Assembly (NCBI GenBank): GCA_013076295.1
Contig: RQOL01000915.1
Location: 186,001 to 250,000 of the forward strand
DNA from: Sanderia malayensis
Lineage: Eukaryota; Cnidaria; Scyphozoa; Semaeostomeae; Pelagiidae
Length of the DNA stretch: 64,000 nucleotides
Direction of reading: 5' to 3'
Part shown: piece after piece, positions 11,451 to 24,869 of the stretch
Layout of the letters: each line of letters begins with the position of its first letter
Numbering within the stretch: position 1 is the first letter of the stretch
Translations under genes and position numbers: made by a program
Notes under the pieces: model-generated
Told to the model about the DNA's origin: nothing
Databases searched by the model: none
The model's input: the letters and a program-made list of their open reading frames with translations, nothing else

Positions 11451-12446
11451 TTCCCCCTGGCAAGCGACCACCCAGCGCCCACCCTGCCGCCCCCTAAAAG
11501 CCGTTTCTTTTGAAAGTGTAAAAATGAATTCGTCAAGGTACTTTAAAACACTAAAACTTTCAAATTAAATTAACGTGGCGAATTTTCGTCCTACAGAACC
11601 CACGAAAATATCAAAATGAAGCTAATAGCTTGGCGAACATTTATCGAAAGTATTTGGGTGAAAAAAAACAAAGTTTTGGCAGGTTAAAAATTAATTTTCG
11701 CAAATGCAAAACACACGCGTGTTGCTTGAAAATTTCGTGTTTTCCAGCAAAACCCAAACTCGGCCAAAACTGTCCAAAATCAGAGGAAAATCGACAAAAC
11801 AAAAAAACAACCCCCAGATAACTTTAGTTCCGTGTAAATAAACAGTTATCAAAAATTTAAATGGACAAAATCGGCCCAGAACGACCCAAGAAAATCAAAA
11901 TTGTCTTCGTGTTTTCGTTAGGCCCTTGCCTCAACACAAAAAACGTGAGTTGAAACAAAACAAAACTCGCAAAAAACAATTAAATAAAAGAAATACCTTG
12001 AAATACTTGTTCACCAATTGTCTCCACAGGTCTTGACAACAATTGACACGTCTTTACAATTGATTTCCGGCACGTATTCACGTTTAAACCCGAGCAACTT
12101 GCCGCCCGTTCAACCGAAAAAACACGTGCTTCTCCCTGCTCGTTTTGCATCTCATTAACTCCGTCCTGGGAACTTTCTAGAAGGTCGGAACACAAAATTG
12201 GCCATAACTCTCGAACCGCTGGGGTTAGAAATTAGCGGAAAACTTTAGTTTCATCAGCACAATGCAGCGATCATTTCCGTACCAATTTGCACCCTTATTG
12301 ACCCCCAGAAAAAAAGCCTTTGAGTGGCAACGGCCGCTCCTTTGATCCCATTGTTCGGTCGAACGTCGATTGTTCACCAAACAATGGCCCATTGTTGAGC
12401 GGCTCCCGGTCACGTGTCGACGTAGATTATATATTAGAGAGACTAG
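11451..12446. repeat. satellite core 1 (short form)
   Basis: Same sequence as the other cores, but about 480 bp shorter. The part running from the end of the GC-rich head to the line beginning AACGTGG is missing. It keeps the tail with the minus-strand short ORF (11980-12195), the CCATTGTT/AACAATGG inverted repeat around 12350-12395, and the CACGTG plus TATATA-like end at about 12411-12440. Confidence 0.85.
11980..12195 (-). CDS. short conserved satellite-core ORF, copy 1
   Basis: A frame of about 71 codons (CSDLLESSQDGVNEMQ, VERAASCSGLNVNTCRKS) that is open in the equivalent place in all five cores: 11980-12195, 15733-16044, 18513-18737, 21205-21447 and 25866-26270. Near its 3' end, in the copies I read, is a possible splice donor (TTTCAAG before GTATTTC). 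I do not recognise a family and no downstream exon is evident. Being open in five copies is weak evidence, because the cores are recent duplicates. It may be an exon, or chance. Confidence 0.25.
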   Translation of the reverse strand: MCSDLLESSQDGVNEMQNEQGEARVFSVERAASCSGLNVNTCRKSIVKTCQLLSRPVETIGEQVFQGISFI

Positions 12447-14820
12447 CCGGGGGCACTCGCTACGCTCGCTTCCCGGAGCCCGTCAAGTACAAAAAGTTTA
12501 ATGTGGTTGGCGCGCTTCGCGCGCTGCATTCGCTCCCGCTCATGCCCATACATACATACATACATACATACATACCTACATACATACATACATACATACA
12601 TACATACATACATACATACATACATACATGGGCCGGGTTCGGTCGCTTCACTCCTTCCCCGGAGCCCGTCAAGTAAACAAAGCTTAATCTGGTTGGCGCG
12701 CTGCATTCGCTCCCGCTCATGCCCATACATACATACATACATACATACATACATACCCTACAATACATACCCTACGATACATACCCTACAATAAATACCC
12801 TACAATACATACCCTACAATACATAACCTACAATACATACCTTACAATACATACCCTACAATACATATCTTACAATACATACCCTACAATAAATACCCTA
12901 CAATACATACCCTACAATAAATACCCTACCATACATACCCTACAATACATAACCTACAATACAAAACCCTACAATACATACCCTACATACATACCCTACA
13001 ATACATACCCTACGATACATACCCTACGATACATCACGATACATACCCTACCAATACATACCCTACAATACATACCCTACATAACATACCCTACTATACA
13101 TACCCTACATACATACCCTACATAACATACCCTACTATACATACCTACATAACATACCCTACTATACATACCCTACAATACATACCCTACAATGCATACC
13201 CTACATAACATACCCTACAATTACATACCCTACAATACATACCCTACAATACATACCCTACAATACATACCCTACAATACAAACCCTAACAATACATACC
13301 TTACAATACAGACCCTACAATACAAACCCTACAATACATACCCTACAATACATACCTTACAATACATACCTTACAATACATACCTTATGATACATACCCT
13401 ACGATACATACCCTACAATACATACCTTACAATACATACCTTACAATACATACCTTACGATACATACCCTACGATACATACCCTACAATACATACCCTAC
13501 CAATACATACCTTACAATACATACCTTACAATACATACCCTACGATACATACCCCTACAATAAATACCCTACAATACATACCCTACAATACATAACCTAC
13601 AATACATACCTTACAATACATACCCTACAATACATATCTTACAATACATACCCTACAATAAAATACCCTACAATACATACCCTACAATAAATACCCACCA
13701 TACATACCTACGATAAATTCCCTACAATACATACCCTACAATACAACCCTACAATACATACCTTACAATACATACCTTACAATACATACCTTACGATACA
13801 TACCCTACGATACATACCCTACGATACATACCTTACAATACCACCCCTACAATACATACCTTACAATACATACCCTACAATACATACCCTACAATACATA
13901 CCCTACAATACATACCTTACAATACATACCTTACAATACATTACCTTACAATACATACCCTACGATAAATACCCTACGATACATACGTTACAATACATAC
14001 CTTACAATAGATCCCTACAATACATACCCTACATAAATACCCTACAAAACATACCCTACAATACATACCTACCATACATACCCTACCATACATACCCTAA
14101 CAATACATACCCTACAATACATACCTTACAATACATACCTTACAATACATACCTTACAATACATACCTTACCATACTCAATACCCTACGATACATACCCT
14201 ACAATACATACCCTACAATACATACCTTACATACATACCTTACAATACATACCTTACGATACATACCCTACGATACATACCCTACGATACATACCTTAGA
14301 ATACATACCCTACAATACATACCTTACAATACATACCCTACAATACATACCCTACAATACATACCCTACAATACATACCTTACAATACATACCTTACAAT
14401 ACATACCTTACAATACATACCCTACGATAAATACCCTACAATACATACCCTACAATACATACCCTACAATACATACCTTACAATACATACCTTACAATAC
14501 ATACCTTACGATACATACCTACAATACATACCCTACGATACATACCTTACAATACATACCCTACAATACATACCTTACAATACATACCCTACAATACATA
14601 CCCTACAATACATACCCTACAATACATACCTTACAATACATACCTTACAATACATACCTTACAATACATACCCTACGATAAATACCCTACGATACATACG
14701 TTACAATACATACCTTACAATAGATACCCTACAATACATACCCTACATAACCTACCCTACAATACATACCCTACAATACATACCCTACCATACATACCCT
14801 ACCATACATACCCTACAATA
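12447..14820. repeat. satellite array A1: two GC blocks, (TACA)n, 14-mer array
   Basis: Starts with GC blocks at about 12447-12546 and 12630-12724, each followed by (TACA)n, then roughly 2 kb of 14-mers. Variants of the 14-mer (CGATAC, CCTTAC and CATAAC forms) recur in the same local order more than once (for example around 13280-13500 and 14230-14480). This suggests amplification in blocks larger than one monomer. Confidence 0.9.
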
Positions 14821-16292
14821 CACACTACGCCACATTTCTAAAGAAAGTAAAGGTGGGAGGTCGAATCTTCCCCCCTGCCACGCGACCCGCCCGGCGCCCC
14901 ACGCTGCCCCCCTGAAAGCCGCTTCCGAAAGTTGATAGCTTCGGTGTGAAGTTTGAAGAAAAAAGTTGCCTTCAAAAATTTAATCAATCTGGAAAATTTA
15001 AACTCAATCTGTAATAAAAAATATATCAAACTGTAGCTAAGGAAACAGCGAATCCGATAAAAATATTCACTTTTCTTAACAGTGTTGTTTTGAAATTTAA
15101 GGGAGTATTTAGTGGAGCCCAACAACAAAGCCGTGAAAAATTTATTCATCAGCCAACTTTAAAAACACAAAAATTCCCCTAACTTGGTCAAACTTTGTCA
15201 ATTTTAACTCAAATTACACCAACAGGAAGCTGATACCTTGGCGAATAAGTATCGAAAGTAATTGGGTGCATTTGAAATGCTTTTCGCAATTTTAGTTGTA
15301 CATTTTTGAAGTCCAAGACATGATTTTACTGATCAAAAATAGCCGTGAAATCAAAACCCTGCAAAAAATAGCAATTGAAACACGATTCACCAACTTTCAA
15401 ATTCAATTAGCATGACCAATTTTTGTCCTACACACCCCACGAAAATATCAACATGAAGCTAATAGCTTGGCGAACATTTATCGAAAGTATTTGGGTGAAA
15501 AAAACAAAGTTTTGGGAGTTTAAAAATTAATTTTCGCAAGTGCAAAACCCACGCGTGTTGCGTGAAATTTTCGTGTTTTCCAGCAAAACCCAATCTCGGC
15601 TAAAAGTGTCCAAAAACAGAGGAAAATCAACAAAACAAAAAAAAACAATGCCTTATAATTTTAGTTATTGTGTCAATAAACAGTTGTCGAAAGTTTAAAT
15701 GGAGAAAATCGACCCAGAACGACCCGAGAAAATCAAAATTGTCTTCGTGTTTTGGTTAGGCCCTCGAGCCGAAAGAAAAACGTGAGGTGAAACAAAACAA
15801 AACTCGTCCTATTTTCAGCCAAAAACAATTGAATAAAGGAAATACCTTGAAATAATTGTTCACCAAATGTCTCCACAGGTCTTGACAACAATTGACACGT
15901 CTTTACAATTGATTTCCGGCACGTATTCACGTTTAAACCCGAGCAACTTGCCGCCCGTTCAACCGAAAAAACACGTGCTTCTCCCTGCTCGTTTTGCATC
16001 TCATTAACTCCGTCCTCGGAACTTTCTAGAAGGTCGGAACACAAAATTGGCCATAACTCCCGAACCGCTGGGGTTAGAAATTAGCGGAAAGCTTTAGTTT
16101 CATGAACACAACGCAGCGATCATTTCCATACCAATTTGCACCTTTATTGACCCCCAGGAAAAAAGCCTTTGAGTGGCAACGCCCGCTCCTTTGATCCCAT
16201 TGTTTTTTCGAACGTCGATTGTTCAACAAACAATAGCCCATTGTTTAGAGTCGGCGGGTCACGTGTCGACGTAGATTATATAATAGAGACTA
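14821..16292. repeat. satellite core 2
   Basis: A full-length core of about 1.47 kb. Order: ACGCCACATTTCTAAAG head, a GC-rich patch with CTGAAAGCCGCTTCC, an AT-rich middle, a tail with the conserved minus-strand ORF (within 15733-16044), then CACGTG at about 16260 and a TATATAATAG motif about 20 bases further on. Confidence 0.85.
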
Positions 16293-17519
16293 GCCGGGGG
16301 AACTCGCTACGCTCGCTTCCCGGAGCCCGTCAAGTACAAAAAGTTTAATGTGGTTGGCGCGCTTCGCGCGCTGCATTCGCTCCCGCTCATGCCCATACAT
16401 ACATACATACATACATACATACATACCTACATACATACATACATACATACATACATACATACATACATACATACATGAGCCGGGTTCGGTCCTTCGCTCC
16501 CTCCCCGGAGCCCGTCAAGTAAACAAAGCTTAATCTGGTTGGCGCGCTTCGCGCGCTGCATTCGCTACCGCTCATGCCCATACATACATACATACATACA
16601 TACATACATACATACATACATACATACATACATACATACATACATACATACATACATACCCTACAATACATACCTTACAGTACATACCCTACAATACATA
16701 CCCTACAATACAAACCCTACGATACATACCCTACCATACATGCCCTATGATACATACCTTACAATACATACCCTACAATACATACCCTACAATACATACC
16801 TTACAATACATACCCTACAATACATACCCTACAATACATACCCTACCATACATACCCTACAATACATACCCTACAATACATACCCTACAATACATACCCT
16901 ACAATACAAACCCTACAATACATACCCTACAATACATACCCTACAATGCATACCCTACGATACATACCCTACAATACATACCCTACAACACATACCCTAC
17001 GATACATACCCTACAATACATACCCTACATAACATACCCGACAATACATACCCTACTATAAATACCCTAAAATACATACCTACAATACATACCCTACAAT
17101 AAATAACCTACAATAAATACCCTACAATAAATACCTACAAAACATACCCCTACATAACCTACCCCACGATACATACCCTACAATACATACCCTACAATAC
17201 ATACCCTACAATACATACCCTACAATACATACCCTACAATACATACCCTACAATACATACCCTACGATACATACCCTACAATACATGCCCTACAATGCAT
17301 ACCCTACAATACATACCCTACGATGCATACCCTACAATACATACCCTACAAACATACCCTACACTACATACCTTACAATACATACCCTACAATACATACC
17401 CTACATACATACTCTACAATACATACCCTACAATACATACCCTACAATACATACCATACAATACATACCCTACAATACATAACCTACAATACATACCCTA
17501 CCATACATACCCTACAATG
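16293..17519. repeat. satellite array A2
   Basis: The shortest complete array. GC blocks lie at about 16293-16395 and 16476-16580, each followed by (TACA)n, then about 0.85 kb of 14-mers. The 14-mers are mostly the TACAATACATACCC form with scattered CGATAC variants. Confidence 0.9.
16354..16368. other. GC hairpin in satellite GC block (representative copy)
   Basis: The sequence GCGCGCTTCGCGCGC can form a 6-bp stem with a TTC loop. It recurs in most GC blocks (near 11220, 12520, 16354, 16540, 19043, 19280 and 21810) and is partly lost in the block at 12630-12724. It always lies about 40 bases before a (TACA)n tract, so it may act in slippage, replication pausing or transcription. No function is demonstrated. 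Confidence 0.55.
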
Positions 17520-18976
17520 CACACGACGCCACATTTCTAAAGAAAGTAAAGGTGGGAGGTCGAATTTTCCCCCCTGCCAAGCGACCGCCTTGCGCCCACG
17601 CTGCCCCCCTGAAAGCCGCTTCCGATAGTTGCTAGCTTCAGTGTGAAGTTTGAAAAAAAAAGTTGCCTTCAAAAATTAAATCAATCTTGGAAAATTTAAA
17701 CTCATCTGTAATAAAAAATATATCAAACTGTAGCTAAGGAAACAGCGAATCCGATAAATATATTCACATTTCTTAACAGTGTTGTTTTGAATTTTAAGAG
17801 AGTATTTAGTGCAGCCCAACACAAAAGCCGTGAAAAAATTTATTCATCAGCCAACTTTAAGAACACAAAAATTCCCCTAACTTGGTCAAAATTTGTCAAT
17901 TTGAACTCAAATTACACCAGCATGAAGCTAATACCTTGGCAAATAAATATCGAAAGTACTTGGGTGCATATGAAAAGCTTTTCGCAATTTAGTTGTAAAT
18001 TTTTGAAGTCCAAGACATGATTTAAATAGCCGTGAAATCAAACCCTTGCAAAAAATAGCATTTCAAACACGATTCACCAAGTTTCAAATTAAAATAACGT
18101 GGCCAATTTTTGTCCTACACACCCCACGAAAATATCAACATGAAGCTAATAGCTTGGCGAACATTTATCGAAAGAATTTGGGTGAAGAAAACAAAGTTTT
18201 TGCAGGTTAAAAATTAATTTTCGCAAATGCAAAACACACGCGTGTTGCTTGAAAATTTCGTGTTTTTCAGCAAAATCCAACTCGGCCAAAACTGTCCAAA
18301 AACAGAGGAAAATCAACAAAACAAAAAAACAAAGCCATATAACTTTAGTTCTTGTGTAAATAAATAGTTATCGAAAGTTTAAATGGAGGAAATCGGCCCA
18401 GAACGACCCGAGAAAATCAAAATTGTCTTCGTGTTTTGGTTAGGCCCTCGAGCCGAAAGAAAAACGTGAGGTTGAACAAAACAAAACTCGTGCTATTTTC
18501 AACCAAAAACAATTAAATAAAGGAAATACCTTGAAATAATTGTCCACCAATTGTCTCCACAGGTCCTGACAACAATTGACACGTCTTTACAATTGATTTC
18601 CGGCACGTATTCACGTTTAAACCCGAGTAACTTGCCGCCCGTTCAACTAAAGAAACACGTGCTTCTCCCTGCTCGTTTTGCATCTCATTAACTCCGTCCT
18701 CGGAACTTTCTAGAAAGTCGGAACACAAAATGGGCAATAACTCCGGAACCGCTGGGGTTAGAAATTAGCCAAATAGTACACTGTCATCAGCACAATGCAG
18801 CGATCATTTCTATACCGATTTGCACCCTTATTTGCAGCCCAAAAAAAAGCCTTTATGGTTACAACGAAATTCCTTTGATCCCATTGTTTGTTCGAACGTC
18901 GATTGTTCAAGAGACAATGAAGCATTGTTTGGCAGGTTGGGGTCACGTGTCGACGTAGATTATATAATAGAGACTA
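17520..18976. repeat. satellite core 3
   Basis: A full-length core very close to core 4, more so than to core 2; for example both share TTAAGAACAC and AATAAATATCGAAAG variants. The minus-strand ORF is at 18513-18737. It ends with CACGTG and TATATAATAG. Confidence 0.85.
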
Positions 18977-20283
18977 GCCGGGGGCACTCGCTTCGCTCGC
19001 TTCCGGAGCCCCCGAAGCAACAAAAAGTTTAGTGTGGTTGGCGCGCTTCGCGCGCTGCATTCGCTCCCGCTCATGCCCATACATACATACATACATACCT
19101 ACATACATACATACATACATACATACATACCTACATACCTACATACATATATACATACATACATACATACATACATACATACATACATACATACATACAT
19201 ACATACATGGGCCGGGTTCGGTCGCTTCGCTCCCTCCCCGGAGCCCGTCAAGTTGACAAAGCTTAATCTGGTTGGCGCGCTTCGCGCGCTGCATTCGCTG
19301 CCGCTCATGCCCATACATACATACACACCCTACAATACATACCCTACAATACATACCCTACGATACATACCCTACGATACATACCCTACGATACATACCC
19401 TACGATACAACCTACAACATACCCTACGATACATACCCTACGATACATACCCTACGATACATACCCTACAATACATACCTTATAATACATACCCTACAAT
19501 ACAACCCTACAATACAAACCCTACAATACATACCCTACAATACATACCCTACAATACATACCCTACAATACAAAACCCTACTATTCATACCCTACAATAC
19601 ATACCTTACAATACATACCCTACACTACATAACCTATAAAACATACCCTACAATACATACCCTACTATACATACCCTACAATGCATACCCTACAATACAT
19701 ACCCTACAAACATACCCTACAATACATACCCTACAATAAATACCCTACAATACATACCCTACAATAAATACCCTACTATTCATACCCTACAATACATACC
19801 TTACAATACATACCCTACACTACATAACCTACAATACATACCCTACAATATATACCCTACAATACATACCCTACAATACAAACCCTACAATACATACCTA
19901 CAAAAACATATCCTACAATACATACCCTACGATACATACCCTACAAAACATACCTACAAACACATACCCTACGATACATACCCTACAATACATACCCTAC
20001 TATAAATACCCTAAAATACATACCCTACAATACATACCCTACAATACATACCCTACATAACATACCCTACAATACATACCCTACATAACATACCCTACAT
20101 AACATACCCTAAAGTACATACCCTACAATACATACCCTACAATAAATACCCTACAATACATACCCTACAATAAATACCATACAATACATACCCTACAATA
20201 AATACCCTACATAACATACCCTACAATACATACCCTACAATACATAACCTAGATACATACCCTACCATACATACCCTACAATA
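18977..20283. repeat. satellite array A3
   Basis: GC blocks lie at about 18977-19082 and 19209-19311 with (TACA)n after each, then about 0.95 kb of 14-mers. The first part of the 14-mer array is enriched in CGATACATACC-type monomers. Confidence 0.9.
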
Positions 20284-21740
20284 CACACGACGCCACATTT
20301 CTAAAGAAAGTAAAGGTGGGAGGTCGAATCTTCCCCCTGCCAAGTGACCGCCCCGCGCCCACGCTGCCCCCCTGAAAGCCCCTTCCGATAGTTGCTAGCT
20401 TCAGTGTGAAGTTTGAAAAAAAAAGTTGCCTTCAAAAATTAAATCAATCTTGGAAAATTTAAACTCCATCTGTAATAAAAAATATATCAAAGTGTAGCTA
20501 AGGAAACAGCGAATCCGATAAATATATTCACATTTCTTAACAGTGTTGTTTTGAATTTTAAGATTGTATTTAGTGCAGCCCAACACAAAAGCCGTGAAAA
20601 AATTTATTCATCAGCCAACTTTAAGAACACAAAAATTCCCCTAACTTGGTCAAAATTTGTCCATTTGAACTCAAATTACACCAGCATGAAGCTAATACCT
20701 TGGCAAATAAATATCGAAAGTACTTGGGTGCATATGAAAAGCTTTTCGCAATTTTAGTTGTAAATTTTTGAAGTCCAAGACATGATTTAAATAGCCGTGA
20801 AATCAAACCCTTGCAAAAAATAGCATTTCAAACACGATTCACCAAGTTTCAAATTAAAATAACGTGGCCAATTTTTGTCCTACACACCCCACGAAAATAT
20901 CAACATGAAGCTAATAGCTTGGCGAGCATTTATCGAAAGTATTTGGGTGAAAAAAACAGAGTTTTGGCAGGTTAAAAATTAATTTTCGCAAATGCAAACA
21001 CACGGTGTTGCTTGAAAATTTCGTGTTTTCAAGCAAAATCCAAACTCGGCTAAAACTGTCCAAAAATAGAGGAAATCAACAAAACAAAAAAAACAAAGCC
21101 ATATAACTTTAGTTCTCGTGTAAATAAACAGTTAATCGAAAGTTTAAATGGAGGAAATCGGCCCAGAACGACCCGAGAAAATCAAAATTGTCTTCATGTT
21201 TTGGTTAGGCCCTCGAGGCGAAAGAAAAACGTGAGGTGAAACAAAACAAAACTCGTGCTATTTTCAGCCAAAAACATTGAATAAAGGAAATACCTTGAAA
21301 TAATTGTCCTCCAATTGTCTCCACAGGTCCTAACAACAATTGACACGTCTTTGCAATTGATTTCCGGCACCTATTCAAGTTTAAACCCGAGCAACTTGCC
21401 GCCCGTTCAACTAAAAAAACACGTGCTTCTCCCTGCTCGTTTTGCATCTCATTAACTTCCGTCCTCGGAACTTTCTAGAAAGTCGGAACACAAAATGGGC
21501 CATAACTCCCGAACCGTTGGAGTAAACTTAGCGGAAAAGCTTTACTGTGATCAGCGCAATGCAGCGATCATTTCTATACCCATTTCCACCCTTATTGACC
21601 CCCAGGAAAAATGCCTTTTTGATCACAACGAAATTCCTTTGATCCCATTGTTTTTTCGAACGTCGTTTGTTCACCAAACAATAGCCCATTGTTCACAGTC
21701 GGCGGGTCACGTGTCGACGTAGATTATATAATAGAGACTA
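20284..21740. repeat. satellite core 4
   Basis: A full-length core, near-identical in layout to core 3. The minus-strand ORF is in 21205-21447. It ends with CACGTG and TATATAATAG just before a single GC block. Confidence 0.85.
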
Positions 21741-21896
21741 GCCGGGGGCCCTGGCGTGACGCTCCCTCCCTGGAGCCCCCCAAGCAACAAAAGTTTAATG
21801 TGGTTGGCGCGCTTCGCGCGCTGCATTCTCTAGCGCTCATGCCCTTACATACATACCTACATACATGCATACATACATACATACATACATACATAC

Positions 21897-21927
<31 letters not shown>

Positions 21928-24869
21928 CATACCCTACAATGCATACCTACAATACATACCCTACAATACATACCCTACAATACAAACCCTACAATAAATA
22001 CCCTATATTACATACCTTACAATACATACCCTACAATACATACCCTACAATACATACCCTACAATACATAACCTACAATACATACCCTACAATACATGCC
22101 CTACATAACATACCCTACAATACATACCATACAATACATACCCTACAATACAAACCCTACAATACATACCATACAATACATACCCTACAATACATAACCT
22201 ACAATACATACCCTACAATACATACCCTACATACAACCATACAATACATACCCTACAATACATACCCTACAATACATACCCTACAATAAATACCTGACAA
22301 TACATACCCTACAATAAATCCGTACAATAAATACCCTACAATACATACCCTACAATACATACCCTACAATAAATACCCTACAATACATACCCTACTAACA
22401 TACCCTACAATACATACCCTACAATTCATACCCTAATATATACAACACATACCCTACAACACATACTATACAATACATACCTTACAATACATACCTACAA
22501 TACATACCCTACAATACATACCCTACAATACAAACCCTACAATACATGCCCTACGATACATACCCTACATAACATACCCGACAATACATACCCTACAATA
22601 CATACCATACAATACAACCTACAATACAACCCTACAATACATACCATACAATACATACCCTACAATACATAACCTACAATACATACCCTACAATACATAC
22701 CCTACTATACATACCCTACAATACATACCCTACAATACATACCCTGCAATACATACCCTACAATACATACCATAAAATACATACCCTAAAATACATACCC
22801 TAAATACATACCCTACAATACATACCCTACAATGCATACCCTACCATACATACCCTACATAACATACCCTACGATACATACCCTTCGATACATACCCTAC
22901 AATACATACCTACAATACATACCCTACAATACATACCCTACAATACGTACCTTACAATACATACCCTACAATACATACCCTACAATACATACCTTACAAT
23001 ACATACCCTACAATACATACCCTACAATACATACCCTAGAATAAATACCGTACAATACATACCCTACAATACATACCCTACAATACATACCCTACAATAC
23101 ATACCCTACAATACATACCCTACAATACATACCCTACAATACATACCTTTACAATACCCTAAATACATACCTACATAATACCCTACAAAAATACCCTACA
23201 ATACAAACCCTACAATAAATACCCTAATTACATACCTTACAATACATACCCTACAATACATACCCTACAATACATACCCTACAATTACATAACCTACAAT
23301 ACATACCCTACAATACATGCCCTACATAACATACCCTACAATAACATACCATACAATACATACCCTACAATACAAACCCTACAATACATACATACCAATA
23401 CATACCCTACAATACATAACCTACAATACATACCCTACAATACATACCCTACCTATACATACCATACAATACATACCCTACAATACATACCCTACAATAC
23501 ATACCCTACAATAAATACCTGACAATACATACCCTACAATAAATTCCGTACAATAAATACCCTACAATACATACCCTACAAATACATACCCTACAATAAA
23601 TACCCTACAATACATACCCTACTATACATACCCTACAATACATACCCTACAATTCATACCCTACAATACATACCCTACAACACATACCCTACAACACATA
23701 CTATACAATACATACCTACAATACATACCTACAAACATACCCTACAATACATACCCTACAATACAAACCCTACAATACATGCCCTACGATACATACCCTA
23801 CATAACATACCCGACAATACATACCCTACAATACATACCATACAATACATAACCTACAATACAAACCCTACAATACATACCATACAATACATACCCTACA
23901 ATACATAACCTACAATACATACCCCTACAATACATACCCTACTATACATACCTACAATACATACCCTACAATACATACCCTGCAATACATACCCTACAAT
24001 ACATACCATAAAATACATACCCTAAAATACATACCCTAAAATACATACCCTACAATACATACCCTACAATGCATACCCTACCATACATACCCTACATAAC
24101 ATACCCTACGATACTTACCCTTCATACATACCTACATACATACCTTACAATACATACCCTACAATACATACCCTACAATACGTACCTTACAATACATACC
24201 CTACAATACATACCCTACAATACATACCTTACAATACTTACCCTACCAATACATACCCTACATAAATACCCTACAATAAATACCCTACAATACATACCCT
24301 ACAACACATACCCTACAATACATACCCTACAATACATACCTTACAATACATACCCTACATAACATACCCTACAATACATACCCACAATACATACCCTACA
24401 TAACATACCCTACAATACATACCCTACAATACATACCCTACAATAGATACCCTATAATACATACCTTACAATACATACCCTACAATAAAAACCCTACAAT
24501 ACATACCCTACAATACATACCCTAGAAAAATACCGTACAATACATACCCACAATACATACCCTACATAAAATACCCTACAATACATACCCTACAATACAT
24601 ACCCTACAATACATACCCTACAATACATACCCTACAATACATACCCTACAATACATACCCTACAATACATACCCTACAATACATACCTTACAATACATAC
24701 CCTACAATACATACCCTACAATAAATACCCTACAATAAATACCCTACAATACATACCCTACAATACATACCCTACCATACATACCCTACATAAAATACCC
24801 TACAATACATACCCTACAATACATACCCTACAATACATACCCTAAAATACATCCCCTACAATACATACT
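21741..24869. repeat. satellite array A4 (longest, internally duplicated)
   Basis: Has one GC block (about 21741-21846), (TACA)n to about 21930, then nearly 3 kb of 14-mers. A long internal duplication is visible: the variant series around 22100-22860 (including CATAACATACC, AATAAATACCTGAC, CAACACATACTATAC and CCCTGCAATAC) recurs in the same order around 23320-24110, a shift of about 1.2 kb. This shows amplification by kb-scale duplication. Confidence 0.85.

Noticed and set aside
12443..24362. Many open frames encoding (HTYI)n or ([11 protein letters not shown])n on both strands
   Set aside because: These are translations of (TACA)n and the 14-bp minisatellite in whatever frame lacks stops. 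No start context, introns or non-repeat domain supports a protein.
12740..24869. 14-mer array as a true telomere
   Set aside because: It resembles a C-rich telomere strand only superficially (CCCTA within TACCCTACAA). Spacing and composition do not match a TTAGGG-type array, and unique cores interrupt it.
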